Below are positions 6,393 through 14,962 of a stretch of DNA of 18,718 nucleotides, piece by piece. The position numbers and the translations under genes are program-made. The notes under the pieces are model-generated. The model saw nothing but the letters and a program-made list of their open reading frames with translations. It searched no databases and had not been told where the DNA came from. The DNA lies in contig JAFWJP010000155.1 in the NCBI GenBank assembly GCA_017514645.1, positions 1 through 18,718 of the forward strand, read 5' to 3'. Every line of letters begins with the position of its first letter. The first letter of the stretch is position 1. Source of the DNA: Solobacterium sp. (GTDB taxonomy: Bacteria > Bacillota_I > Bacilli_A > Erysipelotrichales > Erysipelotrichaceae).

Positions 6393-7754
6393 TTAATCCT
6401 CAAAGATATCGTTCAGCTCACGGATCCGCAGTTCACGGTCCGCAACGACGACCAGCGTATCACCGGGCATGAATCTGGAAGAACCGGTTGGAATCTCTGT
6501 GCGCATGTTCCGGGAAATGCCGCCCACCAGGACATTCTTCTTGATATGAATTGCACGCAGTTCTTCTCCGCAGTGCTTCGTATCTTCATCGACATCGAAC
6601 TCAATGGCTTCTGCCGCACCGTTCGCAAAGATATGAACGGTCAGTGCAGCACCCTTGGTATTCTGCACGCTCCGGACATAGCGGACGATGGAACTGCTGA
6701 TCATTTCCTTGGACGAGATCACACTGCCGATCGGCAGGCTCTCCAGCATCCGGTTGTTTTCCGCATGGGACAGTTTTGTTATGATCGTCGGTACCCCGCG
6801 GTCATGACCGTACAGGGAAATGACAATGTTCAGTTCATCCAGTCCCGTCAGTGTCACCAGTGCATCGTATTCGCTGATGTTCTCACTTTCCAGGAACTGC
6901 TGGGAACTTGCATCACCGTAGATGATCTGAGCCTGCGGCAGCGCAACTGCCAGCTTTTCACAGCGCTCCTGGTTCTTTTCAATGATCTTGACCCGGGTTC
7001 CGGAACCTTCCAGTTCCTTGGCCAGGTAATAGCCGACCGTACTGCCGCCCGCAATCATAACATTGCGCACCTTGCGGCTGAGGATCCCGAGATTCCGCAG
7101 CAGCGTGGACAGATTGTCCGTAGACGCTGTGACATGGATCCGGTCGTTCTCCCGCAACACAAAATCACCGGCCGGCATGATCGCCTGTCCGTCACGTTCC
7201 ACAATGGCAACCAGAACCTGGGTATGGACGATCTTGTTCAGTTCGTTCAGTTTGACATCCTTCAGCTGGCTCTTTGCGTCGATCTTCAGCGTAACGATCT
7301 CTGCATTGCCTCTGGCGAACGTATCAATGTTCAGGAAACCAGGATACTGCAGCAGACGCTTGATCTCCACTGCCGCATTCTCCTCCGGGTTGATGCTCAT
7401 ATCAAGACCGAACAGGTCCCGCATCCGGTAGGCCTGGGAACGATAGTCGGGATTGCGGATCCGGGCAATCGTCTTGATGTTCTCGTTGACCGAGCGCGCT
7501 GTCATGCATGCCAGCAGATTGACTTCATCCATATCCGTGACCGCAATCAGCAGTTCTGCATCCGCAGTCCCTGCCTCTTCCAGCACATCCAGGCTCGCTG
7601 CATTTCCGTGAACACCGATGACATCGAAATCCTCCATGATCGATTCCAGTACATCTGTATCGTTGTCGATGATCGTGATTTCATGACCTTCCGCAGAGAG
7701 TTTCTCTACGATTTCGGATCCGACCTTACCGCTTCCGGCTACCAGTATCTTCAT
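6393..7754 (-). CDS. trkA: Trk system potassium uptake protein TrkA (duplicated RCK domains)
   Basis: Cytoplasmic regulatory subunit that binds nucleotides and gates the TrkH channel. The 453 residues contain two tandem RCK units. The first Rossmann domain starts with GSGKVG at 7-12 and ends its second strand with the acidic IIDND. The second starts around residue 230 with GGSTVG and ends with IIEKN. Each is followed by a TrkA-C domain, at about 140-220 and 370-453. This two-fold form is the TrkA type, unlike the shorter single-unit KtrA. GAGGT lies seven bases before the ATG. It is the first gene of trkA-trkH-marR, with an extended -10 promoter about 28 bases upstream. Confidence 0.95.
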   Translation of the reverse strand: MKILVAGSGKVGSEIVEKLSAEGHEITIIDNDTDVLESIMEDFDVIGVHGNAASLDVLEEAGTADAELLIAVTDMDEVNLLACMTARSVNENIKTIARIRNPDYRSQAYRMRDLFGLDMSINPEENAAVEIKRLLQYPGFLNIDTFARGNAEIVTLKIDAKSQLKDVKLNELNKIVHTQVLVAIVERDGQAIMPAGDFVLRENDRIHVTASTDNLSTLLRNLGILSRKVRNVMIAGGSTVGYYLAKELEGSGTRVKIIEKNQERCEKLAVALPQAQIIYGDASSQQFLESENISEYDALVTLTGLDELNIVISLYGHDRGVPTIITKLSHAENNRMLESLPIGSVISSKEMISSSIVRYVRSVQNTKGAALTVHIFANGAAEAIEFDVDEDTKHCGEELRAIHIKKNVLVGGISRNMRTEIPTGSSRFMPGDTLVVVADRELRIRELNDIFED

Positions 7755-7781
7755 ATCTGCACCTCGTTAAAACCGTTAATC

Positions 7782-7787
7782 ATTGTA
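7782..7787 (-). promoter_or_regulatory. Predicted extended -10 promoter of trkA
   Basis: The minus strand reads TGG-TACAAT, a good extended -10 element about 28 bases before the trkA start. I see no convincing -35 hexamer at the usual distance (TGAATC at 17 bases is poor). Confidence 0.45.
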
Positions 7788-7800
7788 CCACTTATTTCTG

Positions 7801-7847
7801 CCGGATTCACTCCTCTCATCGGTATCCGGAACAGAACAGTGTTTCCG
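7801..7847. other. Two overlapping hairpins between addA and trkA
   Basis: CCGGAT (7801-7806) can pair with ATCCGG (7824-7829), and CGGAACA (7827-7833) can pair with TGTTTCCG (7840-7847) with one bulge. They share three bases, so they may be mutually exclusive. No T-tract follows either in the minus direction, so addA lacks a recognisable intrinsic terminator and transcription may continue into trkA. Confidence 0.3.
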
Positions 7848-7857
7848 TCTGTAGTTT

Positions 7858-10800
7858 CTATTTGTATAAATGGATCAGCTGAACGTGGATATCATCTGTT
7901 CCGAATGCTTTACTGACAGCATAGCGGTACAGTTTCAGCTGCCCTTCGTATTTCTCTGCCATGCGCTTCTCAAAGATGTCTGCCGGCATTCCGTAACGTC
8001 CGTCCGATTTGTAATCATAGATCCATACAGAGCCATCCTTCCTGCGTACGACCAGGTCGGATGTACCGCTGACCCGGATACAGGAAAGAGCTGAATTCAC
8101 ATCAATGCCGTACCGCAGGAAATATTCCTTGAACAATTCCGTAAAGCGCTTCAGTTCTTCCCCCTCCGCACAGAAGGAAAACGTATACTCCGGATATACT
8201 TCCGACGCATCCGCAAGAATTGGACCGATCACGGTATCCATATACCTTGCCAGGATCGGTTTCAGCCAGGCAATGATAACCTTCGGATCATCCGAACCCG
8301 GCATCTCATTCCTCACGCACATCACCGATTCATTCAGAATGTGCGAAACGAACAGATCACGGTCTTTTCCTGCAGACACGCTGCTGCGCTTCACAAGCAG
8401 TTCAAACGCCTTATGCATCACAAGACCAAGTCCTTTTCCGGCCGGTCTGTCTTCCTTCCGGTATCCCGCATCATCCGGGGTGAATCCGGTAATGCCGTCT
8501 CCTTCCAGCTGGCTCGGTGAAACTGTGAGCGTATCCGCTTTCTGCATATCGGCCAGCGGCATCGCTGAAACATGCGTTCTCAGATTCTGCAGTGTCAGGA
8601 TTCCTTTCTTCGTCTCTGTTTCTTCCTCAGCCACCGTAACACCTTCCTGCTCCCGCAGGGTCATCCATTCCAGAATGTCAGGCAGTTCCTCCAGGTGATA
8701 TCCCGGATCGCTGAACCAGACCTCTTTTCTGATCTCCGGCATGAAGATGAGAGCCTGGGCTGCCCGTGTCGCCGCAACATACTGCAGACGGACCGCTTCC
8801 GCCATTTCATCCTCACCGGCAGATGTATAGATCTCTTCATCACAGAGATACGTCGGAACATTTGTGACCGACCCTTCTTCCATCAGCTTATAGACGACGG
8901 AAGGATAGTAGTACCCTCCCTTGCGGAATCCGCTGTAGGAAGGCTCCTCCTTCTTGGAACGATCCGCGATGATCACGATATTCGCTGTCAGTCCTTTGGA
9001 TTTATGAACATTCATCAACCTGACGGCATTCTCATCGCTCTCCAGCGGAAGATCCCGTTCCACCTTGGATACCCGGTACTCCTCCATTACCTGTGCGAGT
9101 TCTCCCAGATCCTGTACATCACTTTCCAGTACGGTTTCCACCATCTGATGAAGGTGGATCCGGTACTCCCGGACCTGCTGCCGTGTATACTCTGCATTCT
9201 TCGGCACATAGTATTCTTCGTGATTCAGCAGATACTGGACGATTGCGGCCATACTGAAGTGTTCCTCGGCAAACTTTTCCCGCAGAGCCTGCAGTTTTTC
9301 CGAAGCTTCGCTGATCTCATACTCTGCTGCACGGCTGATATCCAGTCCTGACAGAACCTGTTCTGATACATACCGGTTCTGTTCATTCTTGGGATTGGCA
9401 AAGTATGTCACCAGTTTTATAAACGCATGCAGCACTTCATCTTTGTCCACACTGATCCTGCCGGAAATGTTTACAGGAATTCCGTTCGCATAGAATTCAT
9501 CCGCATACTGCGGCATGTGCGTTGTGCTTTTGGTAATGACCATGAAGTCGGAATACCGGATCCTGCGCCGCTTTCCGCCGCGCTCTTCGATGAAATACCA
9601 CGGCCTTTCCACCAGATTCCGGATCAGTGCGACCGTCAGTTCCGCATCGGAACGCGCATCTCCGTTCTTCGGATACTGATACACCCCATGCAGTGCCCTG
9701 TCATCACGGATCTCCCATTCCGTTTTCATCGGTTCATAGATATCCATCAGACCGGTATACACTTCATTCACCCAGTCGATCACGGCTTTGTTTGAACGGA
9801 AATTGTAGTTCAGCTGGATCCTCTCGCATCCGGGGGTACGGACCATCATTTCGTTTACATCGTCATAAACAGCGATCTCTGCACCTGTAAACCGGTAGAT
9901 GGATTGCTTGGGGTCGCCGACCACAACCAGCTTATCCCCGGACAGGATCTCTTCTTCCGGGCGTGTTCCCGGCTCCTCGGAAAGCATTTTCACGATCCGG
10001 GTCTGAAGACCCGTCGTATCCTGGAATTCATCGACGTAGATCTTGGAATACCGTTTTCTGAGTCTGTCCAGCACCTCAGGGTGCTGCAGAAGGAACTGCT
10101 CCGAACGGAACAGGATGTCATCGTTGTTCAGTTCGGTTGTCTGCTCTGCCGCTGCGCTCTGATATGCCTGCTGGACCGGCTGCAGATAGCGTATGACCTT
10201 TTTGGCCTTGAACGCTTCATAGACATTCTTCAGGTCCATGTACAGCGCCGAAGGATCGAACAGATCCAGCACATGATCTTCTGCCCTGAGCACTTCATCA
10301 AACATCGGATCCGGGTCTGATCTGTAATAATAGGTCTTTTCTCCATGACGGCGTTCCTGCACAAATATCAGCCAGCCGCCCATTTCCACAGCAGCGTTCA
10401 GTACCTGCCGGTCATCCGTACGGTCCAGGTTTCTGAGCTGATCCATTGCGTCAATGAATGCAAAGGTATTCTTCAGCAGTTTCTTCTCACCTTTTCCGGA
10501 CTTGTTCATCGGCCGGTACTGTGCTTTGGTCGCAGTGATCTGTTCCGACAGCCGGATCAGCGGATCCAGCAGCGTATCAACACATGCATGCGCTGACGTC
10601 ATGATCTCTTCTTCCGTCGGGTGATCACTCATGACAATGGGTTCGCGGATATCCGCAATCTGCAGAAATGTCCGCTCAAGTACATCGTGATTGTATCTGT
10701 AGCCGTTCTTGGTGATCCAGTCACGGCGGAACAGTTTGTTCATTTCCCGGAAATGCGACCTGCGCCATTCCGCAAAGAACGCCTTCTTCCGGTTCACATC

Positions 10801-11196
10801 ATCTTCATCCTCAAGCATCTGCGCACCGAGCGCCACATGGGATTCAAATGCGTATTCCCGCAGGATCTTCAGCAGAAAGGAATGAATCGTTGATATCTGC
10901 ATCAGTTCAATGTTGGAGAGTGCCTCGGAAATGATCGTATTGTCCGGATCCTTTTTGAGCAGTCCGGCAAGTTTGTCCGCGATCTTGTCCCGCAGTTCGT
11001 TCGCTGCAGCATTCGTATAGGTGATGATTACGAATTCCTCAATCGGTGTGCCGAGGACGATCTGCCGGCTGATACGGTCACTCAGCATCGTTGTCTTTCC
11101 GCCTCCTGCGCCGGCAACGATACTGTAATTCTGATGTCCCTCATCCGGAATGTCCAGTTTCAGCAGATCCCGGTTTCTCGTTTCCTGTTCATCCAT
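7858..11196 (-). CDS. addA: AddA/RexA: ATP-dependent helicase-nuclease subunit A
   Basis: UvrD-like superfamily 1A helicase with a C-terminal RecB-type nuclease; with AddB it resects double-strand breaks for recombination. 1112 residues from the chosen start. Walker A is AGAGGGKTT (K34), Walker B is IYVDEFQDT (D389, E390), followed by VVVGDPKQSIYRF, then HKSKGLT and VAATRA of the later helicase motifs. The nuclease has SDLVV (D1047), IYDYK (D1061, K1063) and EGQLKLYRYA. I chose the ATG at 11196 because it overlaps the addB stop as TGATG, with a GGGGGTGA ribosome site just inside addB. A longer frame from 11250 would run 55 bases into addB and lacks such a site. No iron-sulphur cysteines are seen here, as expected for AddA. 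Confidence 0.95.
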   Translation of the reverse strand: MDEQETRNRDLLKLDIPDEGHQNYSIVAGAGGGKTTMLSDRISRQIVLGTPIEEFVIITYTNAAANELRDKIADKLAGLLKKDPDNTIISEALSNIELMQISTIHSFLLKILREYAFESHVALGAQMLEDEDDVNRKKAFFAEWRRSHFREMNKLFRRDWITKNGYRYNHDVLERTFLQIADIREPIVMSDHPTEEEIMTSAHACVDTLLDPLIRLSEQITATKAQYRPMNKSGKGEKKLLKNTFAFIDAMDQLRNLDRTDDRQVLNAAVEMGGWLIFVQERRHGEKTYYYRSDPDPMFDEVLRAEDHVLDLFDPSALYMDLKNVYEAFKAKKVIRYLQPVQQAYQSAAAEQTTELNNDDILFRSEQFLLQHPEVLDRLRKRYSKIYVDEFQDTTGLQTRIVKMLSEEPGTRPEEEILSGDKLVVVGDPKQSIYRFTGAEIAVYDDVNEMMVRTPGCERIQLNYNFRSNKAVIDWVNEVYTGLMDIYEPMKTEWEIRDDRALHGVYQYPKNGDARSDAELTVALIRNLVERPWYFIEERGGKRRRIRYSDFMVITKSTTHMPQYADEFYANGIPVNISGRISVDKDEVLHAFIKLVTYFANPKNEQNRYVSEQVLSGLDISRAAEYEISEASEKLQALREKFAEEHFSMAAIVQYLLNHEEYYVPKNAEYTRQQVREYRIHLHQMVETVLESDVQDLGELAQVMEEYRVSKVERDLPLESDENAVRLMNVHKSKGLTANIVIIADRSKKEEPSYSGFRKGGYYYPSVVYKLMEEGSVTNVPTYLCDEEIYTSAGEDEMAEAVRLQYVAATRAAQALIFMPEIRKEVWFSDPGYHLEELPDILEWMTLREQEGVTVAEEETETKKGILTLQNLRTHVSAMPLADMQKADTLTVSPSQLEGDGITGFTPDDAGYRKEDRPAGKGLGLVMHKAFELLVKRSSVSAGKDRDLFVSHILNESVMCVRNEMPGSDDPKVIIAWLKPILARYMDTVIGPILADASEVYPEYTFSFCAEGEELKRFTELFKEYFLRYGIDVNSALSCIRVSGTSDLVVRRKDGSVWIYDYKSDGRYGMPADIFEKRMAEKYEGQLKLYRYAVSKAFGTDDIHVQLIHLYK

Positions 11197-14099
11197 CAGT
11201 GATTCACCCCCTGTCTGCTGCACAGTTTCAGATAGCTGCAGAACCTGCACGGTTCCTCATCTTTCCTGAGGATCGCTTCCGTGAGTTTTTCCAGTATCTC
11301 AAGTACATCCTGTTCTGCCTGATCATCGGAACCTGTGTAATCCTTCCGGCAAAGATCGTACAGTTCAAAGATATTCGGATAGAAATGATTCCGTTCAATT
11401 TCCTGCATTGTCATTTTCAGCCTTGTCATGTTCAGGCCTTCCAGATCACTTCGCTCGATCATATACCGTCGTTCTGTATCCCGCGGGAATTCATAGCGGA
11501 AACCATCAAACACATAATGCATGGAACTCAGGTCTTTTCCTTCCAGTTCACTGATCCTCTTCTTTGTGTGCTCTAGCAGAGTTTCTCCGTTATCACCAAG
11601 CGCTTTGTTGTCCATCAGCGCTCTGTAGTACATCGTGTGCTGCAGAAGAGCAGCTTCCTGATCTTCCTTCTGTTTGTTCTTCTGCTTTCCTGTTTTATAG
11701 TCCACAATGCGCAGATGTACGGCATTTGCGTCTTCATCCACTTTATAGTCAATGCGGTCGATCGTTCCGCTGCAGATGAATGTATGCGTCCTGTTTTCCG
11801 CGTAATCGATCGTCCACGGTGCTCTGCGGAAATGTTCTTCAGCAAACAGGATCCGCCAGCCGAAATCATCTCCCCCGGTACTCAGGCTTGTATGCACATC
11901 ATCAAAGTAACGGACCGCATCATCAAGCAGTTCCTCTGTTTCCTGATCGATCAGTCCTTCCGAGTCCGCAGGAGCTGTCAAACGGTATACATCCTTCAGT
12001 TCCTCAAACAGCACCCGCAGAAGATCCCGGTCCGCAAACGTACTGTACGCTTCGCTTCCGCTGCGGATCAGCCGCTGCTTCACATAGCGTTCGGCGGCAG
12101 CATGGAAAAAATTCCCGGTATCACTGGCCTGCAGCCATCTGGCCGGATCGTTTTCATTGAATGTATTCTCCGGTATCTGCAGAATACGCCGGTACCAGTA
12201 CTGTCTGGGACATTTGACCAGTTCACCGGCAGAGCTCGCACTTGCTTTTTCGGGCAGACTGCCTGCTCCGGCAATTTCTTCTGTACACGGATGCGATGAG
12301 CGATAACCCGCCGCCGGATTCCCGTAGACGAACTCCGGAACATCACCGCAGCCGAACGCAGCGTGAAGATTCCGGTAGAACGCGGAAGGTCCTGCTGCCC
12401 GGATATTGACCGTATCAAAAGAGGCATAGCCGAATGACAGCCGGTTACCTGTGAACAGTTTCAGTGTCCGGAACAGGTTTTTCTCGGCCAGTTCAGCCTG
12501 TGCTCTGACGGTCGGCTTCCAGCCCGGTCCGATAAACCGCTCCATTTCATCATCACGGATCACAGGTGATTCGTTGACGTTCCCCTGCATATCCTTCAGA
12601 GCCAGCCCGATCAGATAGACATACGGACGATCGGGAACGATCCAGCCGCTTAATCTGCGGACACTGACGGCATCAGCTGATTCCGTATCGGAGACCCGGA
12701 TCACGGTAAGAACTTCCTCCAGAAAAGCGATCGCCTCCGGCAGCGGCAGTGCCCGTTCTTCCAGTGCGACCATCAGATCTGTCTTCTTCAGAACGGAAAG
12801 GAATGCGGTTTTCTGCGGATCTGGTTTGGTATATCTGTCCAGGCATGAGCAGATGTTCCGGTATACGGTAACCGGCTGAACGAGCGTATACGCTTCTGCA
12901 CCATTGCCGAAAACACACAGCAGATCCCTGTGGAACTGCAGCAGCTCGGGTTCCCGGTGATACTCCTGTGCCGATTCATGTTCGATGAATGCTGCATTCC
13001 GGCTGTATCCCCATCCCAGCAGCATCCTGTCCGTTTCCGAATAGCGCTCGGCTGCCGCAGTCACATAATCAAAGTAACTGCTGCCTTCCGCCAGATTCCC
13101 GGTCTTCAGACTGCCTTCCTTGTCCTTCATCACTCCTTCAATATTCAGAGCACTGCCGGCAAAGATCGTTTCCAGCGCTTTTTCCGAGTAATCATCCAGC
13201 GCCCAGTTCAGCAGATTCCGCATCAATGACAGATACGGATCGTTCTTTGCAGCATGCGGTGTCAGGAAGCGTGCCGGCATCCCGTTGGCTGTAAGAGCTG
13301 CCTGCAGAGGCTGTACCTGGCTTTCCGACATATGCAGGATCAGAACCTGACCCAGCGGATAATGATGCACCGCAATATCATCCGCAACATAGGCCGCTTC
13401 ATTGTAGGAACCATAGCCTTTGAAAAACCGGATCTGTCCGGCCTCCGGACGTTTTTCCAGTGAAGCGCTGTCATATTCAAACAATTTGACGGTTTTCAGA
13501 CCGTCTCCGAAACATTGTTCCAGAAAGCGCTCCTGAAGGCCGTTCAGCTGATCGGTGTCTTCCTGAAGAACTGCATAGTCCGTACCGGTCACCGTCTCTC
13601 TGCAGACATCCGGTCTGTCCGTCAGGTATTGATACAAGGCAGTTTCATCCATCATCCCGCGGTGCTTCAGTTCTGCCTCATATGCGCTGATCAGGATCTG
13701 AAGATCCATGATTCCGGCCGCTTTTGTATCCTGTTTCAGTCCGTTTGTACGTATCAGATCCGCCTTCCGGTATATTTCCTCCGCCGTGCGCAGATTGAAC
13801 ATCCTCTGATCCTTAAAATACTGCAGTTCAGCCGTATGTTTCAGAAGAACACTGCGGAATACCATCATCGCCTCATCAGGGCTGATCAGCGTCCGTTCCG
13901 CCTCATATCCGGCTGCAGCACAGGCATGCGCGTACATGAGTTCTGCTGTATGTTTCAGTGTCGTGACCGTTACATTCCTGACGATATTCCCGCTGCTTCG
14001 CTCATATCTGTTCAGCAGCCTGTTTCCTTTTTCGGCATCTGAAGTAATCAGAACACGCCGGTATTGTGTATCCTGTCCCAAATAATCATCCAGAAGCAC
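11196..14099 (-). CDS. addB: AddB/RexB-like helicase-nuclease subunit B
   Basis: Second subunit of the AddAB/RexAB helicase-nuclease, 967 residues from a GTG start. GGAGG seven bases upstream fixes the start. The C-terminal PD-(D/E)XK nuclease shows SGTIDRIDYK, IVDYKTGK (D800, K802) and LLQHTMYYRAL. Four cysteines that would hold an iron-sulphur cluster are visible: C630 in VKCPRQYWYR and C951, C954 and C960 in PCRFCSYLKLC at the extreme C-terminus. The N-terminus lacks the GxxGxGKT Walker A found in Bacillus AddB (here ITSDAEKGNRLL), which matches the RexB type described in lactic acid bacteria. So its helicase part is probably structural, and AddA supplies the motor. The gene has its own promoter and is overlapped by addA. 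Confidence 0.92.
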   Translation of the reverse strand: MLLDDYLGQDTQYRRVLITSDAEKGNRLLNRYERSSGNIVRNVTVTTLKHTAELMYAHACAAAGYEAERTLISPDEAMMVFRSVLLKHTAELQYFKDQRMFNLRTAEEIYRKADLIRTNGLKQDTKAAGIMDLQILISAYEAELKHRGMMDETALYQYLTDRPDVCRETVTGTDYAVLQEDTDQLNGLQERFLEQCFGDGLKTVKLFEYDSASLEKRPEAGQIRFFKGYGSYNEAAYVADDIAVHHYPLGQVLILHMSESQVQPLQAALTANGMPARFLTPHAAKNDPYLSLMRNLLNWALDDYSEKALETIFAGSALNIEGVMKDKEGSLKTGNLAEGSSYFDYVTAAAERYSETDRMLLGWGYSRNAAFIEHESAQEYHREPELLQFHRDLLCVFGNGAEAYTLVQPVTVYRNICSCLDRYTKPDPQKTAFLSVLKKTDLMVALEERALPLPEAIAFLEEVLTVIRVSDTESADAVSVRRLSGWIVPDRPYVYLIGLALKDMQGNVNESPVIRDDEMERFIGPGWKPTVRAQAELAEKNLFRTLKLFTGNRLSFGYASFDTVNIRAAGPSAFYRNLHAAFGCGDVPEFVYGNPAAGYRSSHPCTEEIAGAGSLPEKASASSAGELVKCPRQYWYRRILQIPENTFNENDPARWLQASDTGNFFHAAAERYVKQRLIRSGSEAYSTFADRDLLRVLFEELKDVYRLTAPADSEGLIDQETEELLDDAVRYFDDVHTSLSTGGDDFGWRILFAEEHFRRAPWTIDYAENRTHTFICSGTIDRIDYKVDEDANAVHLRIVDYKTGKQKNKQKEDQEAALLQHTMYYRALMDNKALGDNGETLLEHTKKRISELEGKDLSSMHYVFDGFRYEFPRDTERRYMIERSDLEGLNMTRLKMTMQEIERNHFYPNIFELYDLCRKDYTGSDDQAEQDVLEILEKLTEAILRKDEEPCRFCSYLKLCSRQGVNH

Positions 14100-14146
14100 G
14101 CCGGTTCACCTCCGTATCTTTCTGTATATCAGTTTCAATTACATCC

Positions 14147-14176
14147 ATTTTATCAGCATTGCCTGACAGCGCTCAA
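14147..14176 (-). promoter_or_regulatory. Predicted promoter of addB-addA
   Basis: TTGAGC (14171-14176), an 18-base spacer and TAAAAT (14147-14152) preceded by TGA, an extended -10. The -10 matches at five of six positions. It lies about 50 bases before the addB start and after the terminator of the upstream HAD gene. Confidence 0.6.
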
Positions 14177-14193
14177 CAGTGCCGTGACGCATG

Positions 14194-14216
14194 AAAAAAC
14201 CCCGCTGTCAGCGGAG
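14194..14216 (-). terminator. Intrinsic terminator of the HAD gene
   Basis: In the minus direction, CTCCGCT-GAC-AGCGGGG forms a seven-pair stem with one G-T pair and a three-base loop, followed by six T residues. It begins about 14 bases after the HAD stop codon. Confidence 0.88.
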
Positions 14217-14229
14217 TCCTTCATTGCGT

Positions 14230-14886
14230 TCAAAGAAACCTGATGGCTTCCGGCAGTTTGTACACAACCTTGCATGTACATTCCACCGGCTTCCGGTTCC
14301 GGTTCAGCAGTACCGGCCGCATGCCTGCCGCTTCCGCACCGCTGATATCCGCCTGCAGGGAACTGCCGATGAATACGGCATCCTCACTGGCACATTCACT
14401 GATCGCCAGTGCTTTTTCAAACAGACGGCTGTCCGGTTTGTAGGCCTTTGCCGTCTCCCCGGAGATCACGCCGTTCACATGAAGATCATTGCGTCTCAAA
14501 CAGACACGTACATACTGTTCGTTGATATTGGTCACAATATAGACAGGCAGGCTGCACTGTTCAAAGAACTCCCGTACATCGCTGAAGATCGGTGCGTACA
14601 TCCAGTGATTCATCATCAGCTGGCGCAGGTCATCCTGATTCTCCCGCAGTCCGTAATCCTTCTCCATCTTCCTGAGCAGGGACATGCAGATCTCTTCCTG
14701 GCTCAGGAAGGCCTCTGCTGTACATCCTGTTTCCAGGATCCCCCGGTTGGCCAGCCACCAGTCCGTCAATGCGTCAACGTCCTTCATCCTGCTGTTCTGC
14801 AGAATGCGGTTGTAAAACTCTTCGATATCCTTGCCCTTGCGGCGGATCAGTGTTCCGTTATAATCCAAAAATACTGCTCTTGCCAT
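14230..14886 (-). CDS. HAD superfamily hydrolase-like protein with altered motifs
   Basis: A 218-residue protein of the haloacid dehalogenase phosphatase superfamily, with an alpha-helical cap after motif I. Motif I reads FLDYNGTL, so the nucleophile D8 is kept but the usual second aspartate, the general acid, is N10. Motif II is IVTN (T119), motif III is K150 in KAYKPDSRLF, and motif IV reads FIGSSLQAD: the first aspartate of the usual GDSxxxD is S175, while D180 remains. Two of the standard catalytic positions are therefore changed, and activity may be weak, altered or absent. Substrate cannot be assigned. The ribosome site is weak (GGAAGAG about nine bases upstream). The gene is monocistronic, with its own promoter and terminator. 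Confidence 0.88.
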   Translation of the reverse strand: MARAVFLDYNGTLIRRKGKDIEEFYNRILQNSRMKDVDALTDWWLANRGILETGCTAEAFLSQEEICMSLLRKMEKDYGLRENQDDLRQLMMNHWMYAPIFSDVREFFEQCSLPVYIVTNINEQYVRVCLRRNDLHVNGVISGETAKAYKPDSRLFEKALAISECASEDAVFIGSSLQADISGAEAAGMRPVLLNRNRKPVECTCKVVYKLPEAIRFL

Positions 14887-14909
14887 ACCCTTTGACTCTT
14901 CCGTTAGGA

Positions 14910-14939
14910 ATTATACTAAAAAGGCCCTCTGATTGACAA
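14910..14939 (-). promoter_or_regulatory. Predicted strong promoter of the HAD gene, embedded in the upstream terminator
   Basis: TTGTCA (14934-14939), an 18-base spacer and a consensus TATAAT (14910-14915). The -35 lies in the loop of the preceding terminator and the spacer contains its 3' arm and T-tract. The start of transcription would leave a leader of only about 20 bases. Confidence 0.65.
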
Positions 14940-14956
14940 ATGTTTCAGAGTGCCTT
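14917..14956 (-). terminator. Intrinsic terminator of the beta-glucoside operon
   Basis: In the minus direction, AAGGC plus CTCTGA pairs with TCAGAG plus GCCTT, with one A-G mismatch between the two blocks and a loop of about 12 bases, followed by a T-tract. It starts six bases after the peptidase stop codon. The same DNA carries the promoter of the HAD gene. Confidence 0.8.
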
Positions 14957-14962
14957 GTTTGA

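Noticed and set aside
6276..7916. A 546-codon open frame on the plus strand
   Set aside because: It runs antisense through trkA and into both neighbours, has no ribosome site or recognisable domain, and its composition mirrors the codon pattern of the real minus-strand gene.
11197..11250. Longer N-terminus of AddA
   Set aside because: The ATG at 11196 has a good ribosome site and the typical TGATG overlap with addB; the extension is only the addB tail read in another frame.
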